Assembly (NCBI RefSeq): GCF_026965555.1
Contig: NZ_CP114040.1
Span: 1,984,001-2,048,000 of the forward strand
Source: Nannocystis punicea
Lineage (GTDB): Bacteria > Myxococcota_A > Polyangia > Nannocystales > Nannocystaceae
Direction: 5' to 3'
DNA length: 64,000 bases
The position numbers and the translations under genes were made by a program. The notes below the pieces were generated by a model, which made no database searches, was not told the DNA's origin, and saw nothing but the letters and a program-made list of their open reading frames with translations. Of this stretch, positions 47,437 through 56,647 are shown piece by piece; the first letter of the stretch is position 1, and each line of letters begins with the position of its first letter.

Positions 47437-50400
47437 CACCGCTCCTCCCCGTCGACGAGCAGGGTCCGGTTGCGCCGCCACAGCGCGGGGCCGACGGCGC
47501 GGATCTTGCTCGGCACGACGGTGCGGCCGGGCAGCGCCGGGCCGAGCCAAACCAATGCGCAGCGGCGGTCGGCCCCGATCTCGCACAGCGACAGGAAGCC
47601 GCGCCCGGTGGTCCGCCCGAGCCCGGCCTGCAGCCGCAGCCCGGGCTCGGCCAGCACGAGGCGCAGCCAGTGGAGGTTGTTCGACTCGGCATAGGCCTCG
47701 ACCTGCGCCAGCGCAGTCATGAAGTCGGCGCCCGCGGTGGTGACCGTGGCGGTGCCTTGCTTGGCGCGGGCCTCGGCCTCGCGCGCCTCGGCGGCCCGGG
47801 CCGACTTGCGCGCCGGCGGCTCCTCCTTGGCTGTCCCTTTGGACATGGCCGTACGGACATCGGCGACGCCGGGCGCGGCCCCGCCGAGGGCCAGGGCCGC
47901 CTCGTCGCGGACCCACGCCGAGCACGCGCGGCCGGTCGGCACCAGGTCGAGCGCCGACAGCCGGCGGAGGTCGAGGCAGGGGTCGCCGAGCGCGTAGACG
48001 CGGCGCAGCGCCGGCGGGAACCACAGGATCGCGGCGGCGTCGGCGGTGAAGGCGGCCGAGAAGGCCATCAGCGCGTCGCGCACGCCGACCAGCGCGGCCA
48101 GCTCGGGGGCGTCCTCGAGCAGGCGCCAGCGCGGCACGAACGACAGCGGGCCGGACATGGTCAGCATGTCCGAAAGGACAGGCGGAAGCTCGCCGACGCC
48201 GGCGCGCGGGCGGCCGATCGCCAGGGCGTCGGCGGGCGCGCCGGGGCGGGCCCCGAGGCCGCGGATCTGCACGATCGTGCGCGGGGCCCCGGCCTCGTCG
48301 GCCGACAGCGCCTGGTGCAGCGCCTGCGCCGGGGTGAACGCCGAGGCGCCGGCGCCCGAGCGGCTGATGGCGATCAGCAGCGCGCGGCCGTTGGCGGCGC
48401 TGAACAGCTCGGCGGCCAGGCGCCAGGTGCCGGCCTCCTCGGGCACGCGGATCGCCTCGATCACGAGCTTGGAGGGACCTGTCCCGAGGACCAGGATCTC
48501 GCCGCCGGCGACGAGGGCCCGGCAGGGCCGGCGCGAGCCGCAGTCGCGCAGCTGCCACACCTCGGCGTCGACCAGGCGGGCGAAGCGGGCCGCGAGCGCG
48601 CGGTCCTCGGTGAAGCCGTGGATCAGCGGCTCGGCGACGTGGCGCTCGAGGAAGGTCAGCTCGGCGACCGAGGGCGCGGCCAGGCCGCTGTCCGGCTTCT
48701 CGCTCCACGAGCGGACCTGCTCGGCGAGCCACGGCATCAGCGCGGGGGCGCTGCGGATCTCGGGGGCGTCGCGCAGCAGGCCGGCGCGCATCGTCTCGGG
48801 GTGCATGCGCACGACCGCGCGGTGACCCTCGCCCCACGGGGCGCCGAGCAGCAGCGGCGGGGCGCCCTCGGCCGCGGCCATCGGCGGCAGGCCGGCGCCG
48901 CCGCGCGGGGCCGTCGGCTGCAGCGCGGGCAGGCCGATCGGCGCGGCCGCCTCGAGGTGGACGAGCGGGCGCCCGGGCGGGGCGTCGAAGTCGGCCCGCA
49001 GCTCGACCGCGCCTTCGGGGGCGAGGCGCGCCAGTGCGGCGGAGAAGGGCGTGTCGATCACGCCGGGCACCTGATCGCGCCCGGCGACCAGCACGAGGCG
49101 GCACGACAGCGCGGCGCACAGCGGACCGGCGGCCTCGGCGGCGGGGGCCTCGGCGACCGGCCGCGGGACGACGATCGCCGGCCCGCTCGCGCCGGGCACC
49201 ACCAGGGCCGACGGCCAGCTGGTGTGCACGACGCCGCGCTCGATCGGTGAGATGGCGTAAGAGACATGGTGGAAGAGACCGGTCGGGGCGCTCATCGCGT
49301 GGATGCCGAGGTCGGCGCGGGCGGCCGCGTCGCGGGCGGTCGCGGCCGCGTCGTCGGTCGGCGCGGCGATCCAGGCGGCCAGCGCGGACCAGGCCTCAGC
49401 GTGGGCGATCAGGGCCGACGCCGGCGGCGCGTCGAGGCGCGGCGGGGCGAGTTCGGCGCGCACGTGGGCCAGCGCGAGCGCGCCCGCTTCGCTGCGCAGC
49501 AGGCGATCGCTGGTGTTGCGCGGGTTGAAGGCCGGCACGGGGGTGGGCACCGGCGCGGCGACGTCGAGGCCGAGGCCGAGGGCGCTGCCGATCAGCCACC
49601 CGGCGAACGCGGTGCAGATCGTGGGCAGCAGCACCCGCCGCGTCGCCTTCTTCGGCAGCATGCGGAGCGCCAGCAGGGTCGACAGCAGGTAGCCGAAGCC
49701 GAACAGCTCGCGCGCGCGCACGCCGGGCATGGCCACGCTGACGATCAGCGACAACAGCCACTTGAGCGCCACGCTGAGGGTGAACACCAGCGCCAGCTTG
49801 CGCGGGCCCTCGAGGTTGTAGCGGCGCAGCGGGGTGTAGCGCAGCAGCAGCTTGGTGATGCTCCAGAGGATGAGGGCCTCGGCCAGCGTCACCATCATCT
49901 CGATCGGCGTGAACCACAGCAGGCCGAGCAGCGCGGGCACGAGGATGCCGCCGAAGTCCCAGCCGAACCGCAGGTTGAAGCGGGCGGCCAGCGTGGCGGT
50001 GGTCAGCAGCAGGACGTAGGCGCGCGCGTGGCCGAGGAAGTCGATCGCGCTGTCCTCGTAGAGCAGCTCGAACGACGACAGCGACAGGTTGGTCAGCGGC
50101 AGCAGGACCAGCTCGAGGATCGCGTAGGTCAGGCCGACGACGACCGCGAGCGGGCCGAGGCCGCGCACCAGGCCCGGCTTCCACAGCATGTTGGCGGTGA
50201 GCGGCACCAGCACCAGGCCGATGCTGTAGAACTCGCGCACCGGCGGCAGCTCGGTGCCGACCTGCAGCTCGAGCCACGACGACAGCGCCGGCAAGATCCA
50301 CAGCTGGTCGTGCTGACGGACCAGCACGCTGGCGAGGACGATGACGAAGAAGCGGTCGCGGCCGAAGAACGGCGCCCACACGCCGGTCGGCGCCAGCGCG

Positions 50401-50630
50401 TAGGCGAGGCCGCGGGCCAGCAGGTAGGTGACGATCGCCTCGAGCACGATCACCGCGGCGGTGGTCGGCTGCAGCGCCAGGACCGAGGCCAGGTAGCCCG
50501 GCACGACCAGGCCGACGAACACCCAGCCGAACGTCTCGGTGAACAACAGGGCGACGTAGACCCCGACCAGGACCGGGATGAGGATCGATTGGTCGAGCCC
50601 GCCGTGCGGGAGCACTTCGAACGGTGTCAT
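47436..50630 (-). CDS. double PgsC/CapC-like polymer-synthesis membrane protein
   Basis: 1,064 residues from ATG 50630 (GGGGAGA upstream; a GTG directly before it is possible). The first 350 residues hold many membrane helices and two CapC-like cores: TFGWVFVGLVVPGYLASVLA (near 30-50) and LRFGWDFGGILVPALLGLLW (near 220-240), both followed by acidic helices (VLEAIVTYLLARGL and LAEALILWSITKLL), as in PgsC. Single-domain PgsC is about 150 residues, so this looks like a tandem duplication plus a 700-residue C-terminal extension of unknown fold, strand/helix mixed, with no catalytic motif. PgsC forms the membrane part of poly-gamma-glutamate synthase with PgsB. Here the PgsB-like ligase is the last gene of the same operon. 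This is the first gene of the five. Confidence 0.85.
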   Translation of the reverse strand: MTPFEVLPHGGLDQSILIPVLVGVYVALLFTETFGWVFVGLVVPGYLASVLALQPTTAAVIVLEAIVTYLLARGLAYALAPTGVWAPFFGRDRFFVIVLASVLVRQHDQLWILPALSSWLELQVGTELPPVREFYSIGLVLVPLTANMLWKPGLVRGLGPLAVVVGLTYAILELVLLPLTNLSLSSFELLYEDSAIDFLGHARAYVLLLTTATLAARFNLRFGWDFGGILVPALLGLLWFTPIEMMVTLAEALILWSITKLLLRYTPLRRYNLEGPRKLALVFTLSVALKWLLSLIVSVAMPGVRARELFGFGYLLSTLLALRMLPKKATRRVLLPTICTAFAGWLIGSALGLGLDVAAPVPTPVPAFNPRNTSDRLLRSEAGALALAHVRAELAPPRLDAPPASALIAHAEAWSALAAWIAAPTDDAAATARDAAARADLGIHAMSAPTGLFHHVSYAISPIERGVVHTSWPSALVVPGASGPAIVVPRPVAEAPAAEAAGPLCAALSCRLVLVAGRDQVPGVIDTPFSAALARLAPEGAVELRADFDAPPGRPLVHLEAAAPIGLPALQPTAPRGGAGLPPMAAAEGAPPLLLGAPWGEGHRAVVRMHPETMRAGLLRDAPEIRSAPALMPWLAEQVRSWSEKPDSGLAAPSVAELTFLERHVAEPLIHGFTEDRALAARFARLVDAEVWQLRDCGSRRPCRALVAGGEILVLGTGPSKLVIEAIRVPEEAGTWRLAAELFSAANGRALLIAISRSGAGASAFTPAQALHQALSADEAGAPRTIVQIRGLGARPGAPADALAIGRPRAGVGELPPVLSDMLTMSGPLSFVPRWRLLEDAPELAALVGVRDALMAFSAAFTADAAAILWFPPALRRVYALGDPCLDLRRLSALDLVPTGRACSAWVRDEAALALGGAAPGVADVRTAMSKGTAKEEPPARKSARAAEAREAEARAKQGTATVTTAGADFMTALAQVEAYAESNNLHWLRLVLAEPGLRLQAGLGRTTGRGFLSLCEIGADRRCALVWLGPALPGRTVVPSKIRAVGPALWRRNRTLLVDGEER
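47832..47860. repeat. in-gene palindromes
   Basis: TGTCC-CTTT-GGACA, and overlapping it ATGGCC-GTAC-GGACAT, translated within ADVRTAMSKGTAKEE of the CapC-like protein. Confidence 0.6.
48166..48181. repeat. in-gene palindrome with GAAA loop
   Basis: ATGTCC-GAAA-GGACAG, translated within PPVLSDMLTMSG of the CapC-like protein. Confidence 0.7.
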
Positions 50631-50692
50631 CACGCATCTCCCCGGAGTCCACGTTCCACAAGACAGGCCGATGTCGACCTGCCTCAGCGCTG

Positions 50693-50715
50693 CGCGCGGG
50701 CTGTGGGCCCGCGCG
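50693..50715 (-). terminator. GC-rich hairpin between the S53 gene and the operon
   Basis: A 9-bp all-GC stem (CGCGCGGGC/GCCCGCGCG) around TGTGG, just after the S53 stop at 50721 as read in the genomic layout and before the CapC-like start read on the minus strand. In transcription order the CapC-like gene lies upstream (50630 downward) and the S53 gene further upstream (ends 50721), so this hairpin would terminate or attenuate S53 transcription before the operon. Confidence 0.55.
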
Positions 50716-50720
50716 CGGCC

Positions 50721-52544
50721 TCAGGGGATGACCTCGGCGAGGGCGGTGATGTCGGGTGCGCCGAGGCCGGTCGGGTAGTCCCAGCCGACGCCCGCCGGCC
50801 AGTACTTGGTCGCGCCCTTGGTGATGTCGCGGAAGGCCGCGCGGGTCGGGCCGTGCAGGTAGATGATCGGGTTGAGGTAGCCGACGCGCGGCTTGCCGTG
50901 GGCGATGCGGTAGCTGTTGATGACCGCGACCATCCCGGCGAACGCGGGCGAGGAGAACGAGGTCCCGCCGTAGTGCTCCCAGTTGGTCCACCGGCGCATC
51001 CACATCGGGTTCTCCGGCGAGGCCGACAGCGCCAGGTCGCACATCGAGCGGGTGTCGCTGGCGACGTCGGCCTCCTGCCAGTAGGGCAGCGCGAACGACT
51101 TCGACTGGCCCGAGCCCGACTGCGACCAGGCCGTCTCGGAGTGGATCTTGCCGTCGACCGTGGCGACGAGGTTGGTGCCGCCGACGCAGGTAACGTACGG
51201 GCTGCTGCACGGGGTGTCGGGGTTGGCCGAGTCGCCGCTGGCCGACAGCAGGGTCATGCCGATCGCCGCGCCCATCAGCGCCGATTCGTCGTACTGGTGG
51301 CGCAGCGTCTTGGCCTCGGCGTCCTCGCGGTGGGCGAACGAGGTCGAGAGGACGTCGATCTTGTTGTCGCCGATGGCCTCGTTCCAGGCGAACAGCAGCG
51401 CGGTGTTGCGCGCGTCGGGGCCCTCGTAGACGTACGCGTCGGCCCCGGGCGCCAGCGACGTCGACCACTGGGTGTCGAGCACGGTCTCGGTGATCCGCTC
51501 GAACACCGGCTCCATCAGATTGACGCGGGTCGGGAGCGCGCGGTCGATGCCGAACGACTTCCAGAAGATCTGCAGATCGATCGAATGATAGGTGCCCGCC
51601 CCGACCACGCCGACCGCCGAGCCCTTGCCGTCGTAGCCGGCCTCGAGCAGCGGGATCATGTTGTAGGCGCCGAAGAACGCCGGCGGGCCGTAGGCCTGGT
51701 CGCCGGGGTAATCCTCGTGCACCTCGCCGATCTCCTTGACCAGCGTGCCCGTCTCGGCCGGCAGGTCCGCCGTCGCCAGGCCGTTGGTGCGCTCGGCGAT
51801 GAACTTCGGCAGGGTGAAGCTGTCGAGCGTGCAATAGACCGGGAATGGGTCGCCGCTGTGCAGCGGGTTCTTGCGCATGCAGATGTGCAGCTCGGTGGCG
51901 AAGGTCTCGTTGAAGTCCTTGACCGAGCCGCTGAAGTGGATCAGGAGCCGGTTCTTGGCGTCGAAGTTGATCGTGAAATTGCGCGACTTGAGCCACGCCT
52001 TGACCAACTGCACGTCGGCGTCGCGGGGGGCGTGGTCGGCCATCCACTCGTCGACGCTGAGATATTCGCGGAACTCGGGGTCGTCGGGGTCGTAGATCCG
52101 GGCGACGCGCTCCTCCAGCAGCTCGCGCTGGCGGTTCGGGAAGCCCATCAGCGAGCGGAAGCCGTTGTCGAGCGGCGCCGGGCCCTGGTCGTCGTAGACG
52201 CCCGGCAATGGGCTCGGGAGGCCGTCCGGCTTGGGCGTGGGCTCGTGCTCCTCGGGCGGGATCCCGCACAGCGGATCGCCGGCGCACGGGCCGATGGGGT
52301 CGTCCGTGCCGGTGGTCGCCCAGCCGGTCGGGTCGTCGCCCATGGAGCCCGACAGGCCCGAATTGGTGGTCGGCACGTCGGTCTCGGTCGCCGGCGCCGC
52401 GGTCTCGCCGGTCCCGATGCCGGCTTCGGTCGCGCTGGTGATTCCGGTGTCGTCGGTCGGACAGCCGCCGACCACCGTCAGCAGCGTCGCCCAGGACGCA
52501 ATCCTACGAGTATACGCGACCGTGTTTCCCACTGTTGCCGGCAT
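50721..52544 (-). CDS. S53 (sedolisin) serine-carboxyl peptidase lipoprotein
   Basis: 607 residues from ATG 52544, with AGGGGGG upstream. Lipobox TVVGGC near residue 25, then a Thr/Gly/Ser linker. The pro-domain (about 130-300) is the S53 type (FRSLMGFPNRQRELLEERVA, IYDPDDPEFREYLSVDEW). Catalytic residues are complete: Glu353 and Asp357 (ETVLDTQW), oxyanion Asp438 (SASGDSAN), nucleophile Ser529 (GGTSFSSPAFAG), and the C-terminal calcium site (DITKGATKYW, GWDYPTGLGAPD). These are secreted, acid-active endopeptidases. It lies directly upstream of the CapC-like gene on the same strand, 90 bases away behind a GC hairpin, so shared transcription by read-through is possible. Confidence 0.94.
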   Translation of the reverse strand: MPATVGNTVAYTRRIASWATLLTVVGGCPTDDTGITSATEAGIGTGETAAPATETDVPTTNSGLSGSMGDDPTGWATTGTDDPIGPCAGDPLCGIPPEEHEPTPKPDGLPSPLPGVYDDQGPAPLDNGFRSLMGFPNRQRELLEERVARIYDPDDPEFREYLSVDEWMADHAPRDADVQLVKAWLKSRNFTINFDAKNRLLIHFSGSVKDFNETFATELHICMRKNPLHSGDPFPVYCTLDSFTLPKFIAERTNGLATADLPAETGTLVKEIGEVHEDYPGDQAYGPPAFFGAYNMIPLLEAGYDGKGSAVGVVGAGTYHSIDLQIFWKSFGIDRALPTRVNLMEPVFERITETVLDTQWSTSLAPGADAYVYEGPDARNTALLFAWNEAIGDNKIDVLSTSFAHREDAEAKTLRHQYDESALMGAAIGMTLLSASGDSANPDTPCSSPYVTCVGGTNLVATVDGKIHSETAWSQSGSGQSKSFALPYWQEADVASDTRSMCDLALSASPENPMWMRRWTNWEHYGGTSFSSPAFAGMVAVINSYRIAHGKPRVGYLNPIIYLHGPTRAAFRDITKGATKYWPAGVGWDYPTGLGAPDITALAEVIP

Positions 52545-52683
52545 ACAATGCCCCCCCTGTAACGACTCCGAGGGTAGGAAAGGCCGCCGACGCGACAAGC
52601 AACCTGCGTCACGTCGGCGGCCTCGTGTGCGGTGGCGCGGCCCATGTGCCGCGTCCCGGGGCATTGATACGCTATTGATGCAT

Positions 52684-52698
52684 CTGTCACAAAGGACA
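52684..52698. repeat. palindrome copy after the dienelactone-hydrolase-like gene's upstream neighbour
   Basis: CTGTC-ACAAAG-GACAG type hairpin in the 196-base gap between 52544 and 52741. It lies just beyond the 3' end of the gene at 52741 on the minus strand, so it may be its terminator. Confidence 0.55.
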
Positions 52699-52740
52699 GG
52701 TGTACGGTGCGCGTGATGCGCTCGCGCGGTTCGAATGCGC

Positions 52741-53850
52741 TCAGTTCAAGTGCGAATAGAGCTGGTTGAGCGCGACCGTGCGCGCGTGCGCGGCGGCGTC
52801 GAAGTTGCCCGGCTCGTTGGCCTCCTTTTCATCGGAGTCGAAGCCGTGGCCGGCGCGGTTGTACACCTCGATGTTGTAGTGGTCGTCGACGCCCAGCTCG
52901 GCGGCGACCTGCGCCGACTGGATCTCGCGCTCGCCGGTGGCGCCCTTCACCTCGGGGTCGACGGTGCAGATCTTCGCCAGCTCGTCGCGCGAGGCGTGGA
53001 GGACGTAGAGGTCGGCGCTCGGGAAGTACTTGTTGCGGATGTCGGCGCGCTCGTCGGTCTCGCGCAGGAGGAAGCCGTCGGTCCCGCAGCCGGGGTAGTA
53101 GGCGACGCCGACCTTGAACTTCGGCCGATCCTCCGAGAGGTCCGGCATGTCGAAGTCGATGTCGCCGCGGTCCGGCGAATTCTCGCGGTAGTACTCGATC
53201 GCGTGGTCCATCTGCCAGTGGAGCGCGAGCATGGCCATCGTCGCGCCGTGCGAGAAGCCGAGCACGCCCATGCGCTCGCAATCGACCCCGTCCATGTCGC
53301 AGAGGTATTTCGCGGCCACGTCCATGTCGTAGAGCCGGCTGAGGATCGCCTCCGGGCGCTCGTCGAAGCCCTCCGGGATGCGCTTGGTGTCGCTGTGCAT
53401 GTCGCAGAAGCCGCGCGCGGTGTAGCTCGACGGCATCAGCACCGTGTAGCCGCGCTCGGCCAGCTCCTGGCCCCACCGCTCGTACTGGTCCTCGAGCTCG
53501 CGGCTGCACGGGCCGGCGTCGTTGCCGTTCGGCATCTTGTGCAGGCCGCCCGAGCCGTGCATCACCAGCACCGCCGGGCCAGGGCCGATGTCCCCGGCGA
53601 ACTTCGGCCGGAACACCTTGGCCGGGATGGCCAGCCCCTGCGCGTGGTCGTCGGCAGGCAGGACGATGTCTTGCGATTCGACCGCCACGAAGCTCGGGGC
53701 GGCCGCCTCGCCGTCGATCTCGACCATGCGGTCGGTATCGTCGGTTTCGGGGGTTTGCGACGGTTCCGCTCCGTATGCGGTCTTTACACCGGTCATACCG
53801 AGCCCAAGCATGCACGCGACGGCGATCGTGGGGATCTTGGCGGAATTCAT
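52741..53850 (-). CDS. secreted dienelactone-hydrolase-like alpha/beta hydrolase
   Basis: 369 residues from ATG 53850. Signal peptide to about residue 27 (TAYGA). Alpha/beta hydrolase core: PAVLVMHGSGGLH oxyanion region, nucleophile Ser200 in GVLGFSHGATMAM, and His in NRAGHGFDSDE near residue 335. The usual acid is probably the Asp of HASRDEL. Dienelactone hydrolases use Cys as nucleophile, so Ser here points to a general esterase or peptidase. Six cysteines (CSREL, FCDMH, LCDMDGVDC, GCGTDG, ICTVD) suggest disulfides in the exported protein. Substrate unknown. Confidence 0.87.
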   Translation of the reverse strand: MNSAKIPTIAVACMLGLGMTGVKTAYGAEPSQTPETDDTDRMVEIDGEAAAPSFVAVESQDIVLPADDHAQGLAIPAKVFRPKFAGDIGPGPAVLVMHGSGGLHKMPNGNDAGPCSRELEDQYERWGQELAERGYTVLMPSSYTARGFCDMHSDTKRIPEGFDERPEAILSRLYDMDVAAKYLCDMDGVDCERMGVLGFSHGATMAMLALHWQMDHAIEYYRENSPDRGDIDFDMPDLSEDRPKFKVGVAYYPGCGTDGFLLRETDERADIRNKYFPSADLYVLHASRDELAKICTVDPEVKGATGEREIQSAQVAAELGVDDHYNIEVYNRAGHGFDSDEKEANEPGNFDAAAHARTVALNQLYSHLN

Positions 53851-53941
53851 TCGAGCACCTCTGCCGTCAAGATTTCGTCAACATCAAGAACATGTCAACG
53901 CGGCGAGGCGCCCGCTGCGTATTCGCGGGTCGTGGCGCTCA

Positions 53942-54016
53942 ATGCACATATGTCCATTTCGACATGTCTTTAAGAACCTGTCTTTATGTTTCTCTGATGT
54001 GTTAACAGAACATCAG
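53942..54016. promoter_or_regulatory. AT-rich divergent control region with palindromes
   Basis: Between the divergent genes at 53850 and 54349. It contains ATGTC-CATTTC-GACAT (53950-53965), then GACATGTC near AAGAACCTGTC, and a perfect CTGATGT/ACATCAG pair around GTTAACAGA (53994-54016). The local drop in GC marks a likely promoter zone. The rest of the gap, to 54348, is GC-rich and shows nothing further. Confidence 0.45.
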
Positions 54017-54348
54017 GGCGTCTCTGAGGCGGCGGACCATGCGCTGATTCGGACCCCCCGTGCGCAGGGGGTGAGCAGCCGGCTGCGCACTGTGAGTTCA
54101 CTCGTGAAAAAATCGTCGCAGCGGCGCCGCCGCAGGGTGGCGCCGACGTCCGGGCGCCCGGGTCGCACTGCCCCGGGCCCGATCGCGCCGCCGGGGCCGA
54201 AAGCGTCGGCGAGGCCGCCGGAGGCCGCAGAAAGCCGGTTGGCACGCACCGTGCTCAAGGGGCCGCGACGCCACGAGAGACCCCCCGGCGTCCTTCACTT
54301 GTCCAGCTCGCGGCCACCCCGGCCGCCCTGCATCCGGAGAACTTCCTT

Positions 54349-56484
54349 ATGTCCCGCCCCATCGCCCTTGCGCTCCCCGCCTTCCTCCTCCTCGGCGCCC
54401 TCGCCTCCGGCTGTTCGGACCGGGAGGAGCCCGGCGGCGACCTCGACCCCCGCGTGCTCTACGGCTTCGGCGGCTGCGACGACCTGCTCAGCTACACGAA
54501 GGGCGAGGCCAAGAGCCTCATCGACCAGTACGGCAACCTCTACGGCTACGACTACAGCAACGGCGGCTGGTTCGGCGAGGGTGACGGCGCCGGCCTCAGC
54601 GGCAGCGGCAGCGGCACCGACGGCGGCGACTCCGCCGGCGAGGGCGGCGAGCCCCCGCAGGACGACAACGGCGACGGCGGCGTCGAGGGCGAGGACTACT
54701 CCGGCACCAACGTGCAGGAGGCGGGCGTCGACGAGCCCGACGTCGTCAAGACCGACGGCGAGCGGATCCTGGCGTTCGCGCGCGGCCAGCTCCACTTCGT
54801 CGACGTGTCCGGCGCGTCACCCACCCTGCGCGGCTCGCTCGCGCTCGGCGCCGACCTGTGGGACGCCCAGATCTTCATGCACGAGGACCGCGCGCTGCTG
54901 CTGGTCCGCACGTGGCCGTACTACTACGGCGACTACGAGGGCGCGCCGCAGCAGCAGGGCGTCGACCTGCAGCAGTACTTCGGCCCCGACTACTACAGCG
55001 GCGTCACCCGCCTGATCGAGGTCGACATCTCGAACCCCGAGGCGATGAAGATCGTGTCGAACCTGCACATCGCCGGCGACCTGGTCAGCGCCCGCATGGT
55101 CGACGGCGTCGCCCGCGTGGTCGTGCGCTCGCAGCCGAACGGCCTGAAGCTCAAGGAGCCGTACGAGTTCTTCGACTACCAGGCGTTCGAGCTCGGCGGC
55201 GGCACCGACGCGCTGTACCAGCACATGTGGCAGGTCGCCCTGGCGCAGTCGAAGGTGTTCAACAAGGCGGTCATCGACGCCTCGACGATCGACAACTGGC
55301 TGCCGCGTTATGTCCGTGAGGACCTGTCCAATGGGCAAGCCGCGATCAGCACCGGCGTGCTGCTGGACTGCGACGACGTCATGCACCCCGGCGTCTACTC
55401 CGGCCTGTCGACCCTCGGCGTGCTGACGGTCGACCTCGAGGGCCACCTGACCCCGACGGGCGGCGTCGGCGTGTTCTCCGAGGGCGAGACGGTCTACGCC
55501 TCGAAGCAGAACCTGTACGTGGCGACGACCCCGTGGAACCCGGCCGACTGGGACCCGGAGGCCTCGGCCGAGGACCAGGGCCGCACGACCTACATCCACA
55601 AGTTCGACATCCAGGACCGCTCGCGCGCCAACTACGTCGCGTCGGGCTCGGTGCGCGGCTGGCTGCTCAGCCAGTGGGCGATGTCGGAGTTCCAGGGCGA
55701 CCTGCGCGTCGCCAGCACCGACAGCCTCGGCTGGGACCAGGCGACCTCGGAGAGCTTCGTCAGCGTGCTGCGCCAGGAGGGCGACGAGCTGCAGCAGATC
55801 GGCCAGGTCGGCGGGCTCGGCAAGACCGAGCAGATCCAGGGCGTGCGCTTCATCGGCGACAAGGGCTACGTGGTCACGTTCCGCCAGACCGACCCGCTCT
55901 ACACCGTCGACGTCAGCGACCCGGCCAAGCCCGTCGTCGCCGGCGAGCTGAAGATCCCCGGCTTCTCCGCCTACCTCCACCCCGTGGGCGAGGACCTGCT
56001 GCTCGGCGTCGGCCGCGACGGCACCGAGGAGGGCCAGCTGCTCGGCATCCAGCTCAGCCTGTTCGACGTGTCCGACGACGCCGTGCCGAAGCAGCTGCAC
56101 AAGACGTCGATCGGCTCCGACTGGGGCTGGTCCGAGGCGCTGTTCGACCACAAGGCGTTCCTGTGGTGGGGCAAGACCGGCCTGGCGATGCTGCCGCTCG
56201 AGTGGGGCAGCTACGACGACAACCTCGGCTACACGTGGGAGCAGGGCGCGTTCGGCTTCCGCGTCGACAAGGAGGACGGCATCGCCCTGGTCGGCGAGGT
56301 CCAGCACCCCGAGCCGGTGGTCGACGAGTGCTGGGACGAGTACTACGGCTGCAACTACTCGCCGATGCTGCGCCGCTCGATCGTCATCGGCGAGCAGGTG
56401 TTCACGCTGTCCGACGTGGGCCTCAAGGCCAGCGCGCTGGCCGACCTGAGCGACGCGCACTGGGTCGAGTTCCCGCAGAACTGA
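54349..56484 (+). CDS. beta-propeller lipoprotein, PF09826 family
   Basis: 711 residues from ATG 54349 with GGAGA upstream. Lipobox ALASGC near residue 22, and an acidic Gly-rich linker (GDGAGLSGSGSGTDGG). The family signature SGTNVQEAGVDEPDVVKTDG (in shorter overlapping pieces) at about 117-138 marks the secreted propeller family PF09826. Downstream are propeller strands (ILAFARGQLHFVDVSG, LTVDLEGHLTPTGGVGVF, KGYVVTFRQTDPLYTVDVSD). Members are exported and often calcium-binding; their function is not settled. One palindrome copy (ATGTCCGTGAGGACCTGTCC) is translated at 55311 within PRYVREDLSNG. Confidence 0.9.
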   Translation: MSRPIALALPAFLLLGALASGCSDREEPGGDLDPRVLYGFGGCDDLLSYTKGEAKSLIDQYGNLYGYDYSNGGWFGEGDGAGLSGSGSGTDGGDSAGEGGEPPQDDNGDGGVEGEDYSGTNVQEAGVDEPDVVKTDGERILAFARGQLHFVDVSGASPTLRGSLALGADLWDAQIFMHEDRALLLVRTWPYYYGDYEGAPQQQGVDLQQYFGPDYYSGVTRLIEVDISNPEAMKIVSNLHIAGDLVSARMVDGVARVVVRSQPNGLKLKEPYEFFDYQAFELGGGTDALYQHMWQVALAQSKVFNKAVIDASTIDNWLPRYVREDLSNGQAAISTGVLLDCDDVMHPGVYSGLSTLGVLTVDLEGHLTPTGGVGVFSEGETVYASKQNLYVATTPWNPADWDPEASAEDQGRTTYIHKFDIQDRSRANYVASGSVRGWLLSQWAMSEFQGDLRVASTDSLGWDQATSESFVSVLRQEGDELQQIGQVGGLGKTEQIQGVRFIGDKGYVVTFRQTDPLYTVDVSDPAKPVVAGELKIPGFSAYLHPVGEDLLLGVGRDGTEEGQLLGIQLSLFDVSDDAVPKQLHKTSIGSDWGWSEALFDHKAFLWWGKTGLAMLPLEWGSYDDNLGYTWEQGAFGFRVDKEDGIALVGEVQHPEPVVDECWDEYYGCNYSPMLRRSIVIGEQVFTLSDVGLKASALADLSDAHWVEFPQN
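55311..55328. repeat. in-gene palindrome
   Basis: TGTCC-GTGA-GGAC followed by a half copy CTGTCC, inside the PF09826 propeller gene. Confidence 0.55.
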
Positions 56485-56647
56485 GCGCGCTCGCCGGCTC
56501 GCGGGCGTCCCGTCGCGGGGCGCCCGTGAGGCTGCGCATTTGCATCGGGGCGCGCCCGCGCCCGCCTCGCCGACGGGGCGCGAAGGCTTCGCCCGCGGCT
56601 CCCCTCAGCGCGCAGAACGCTGCTACTCTCCGCCCCCTCCGGTTCCC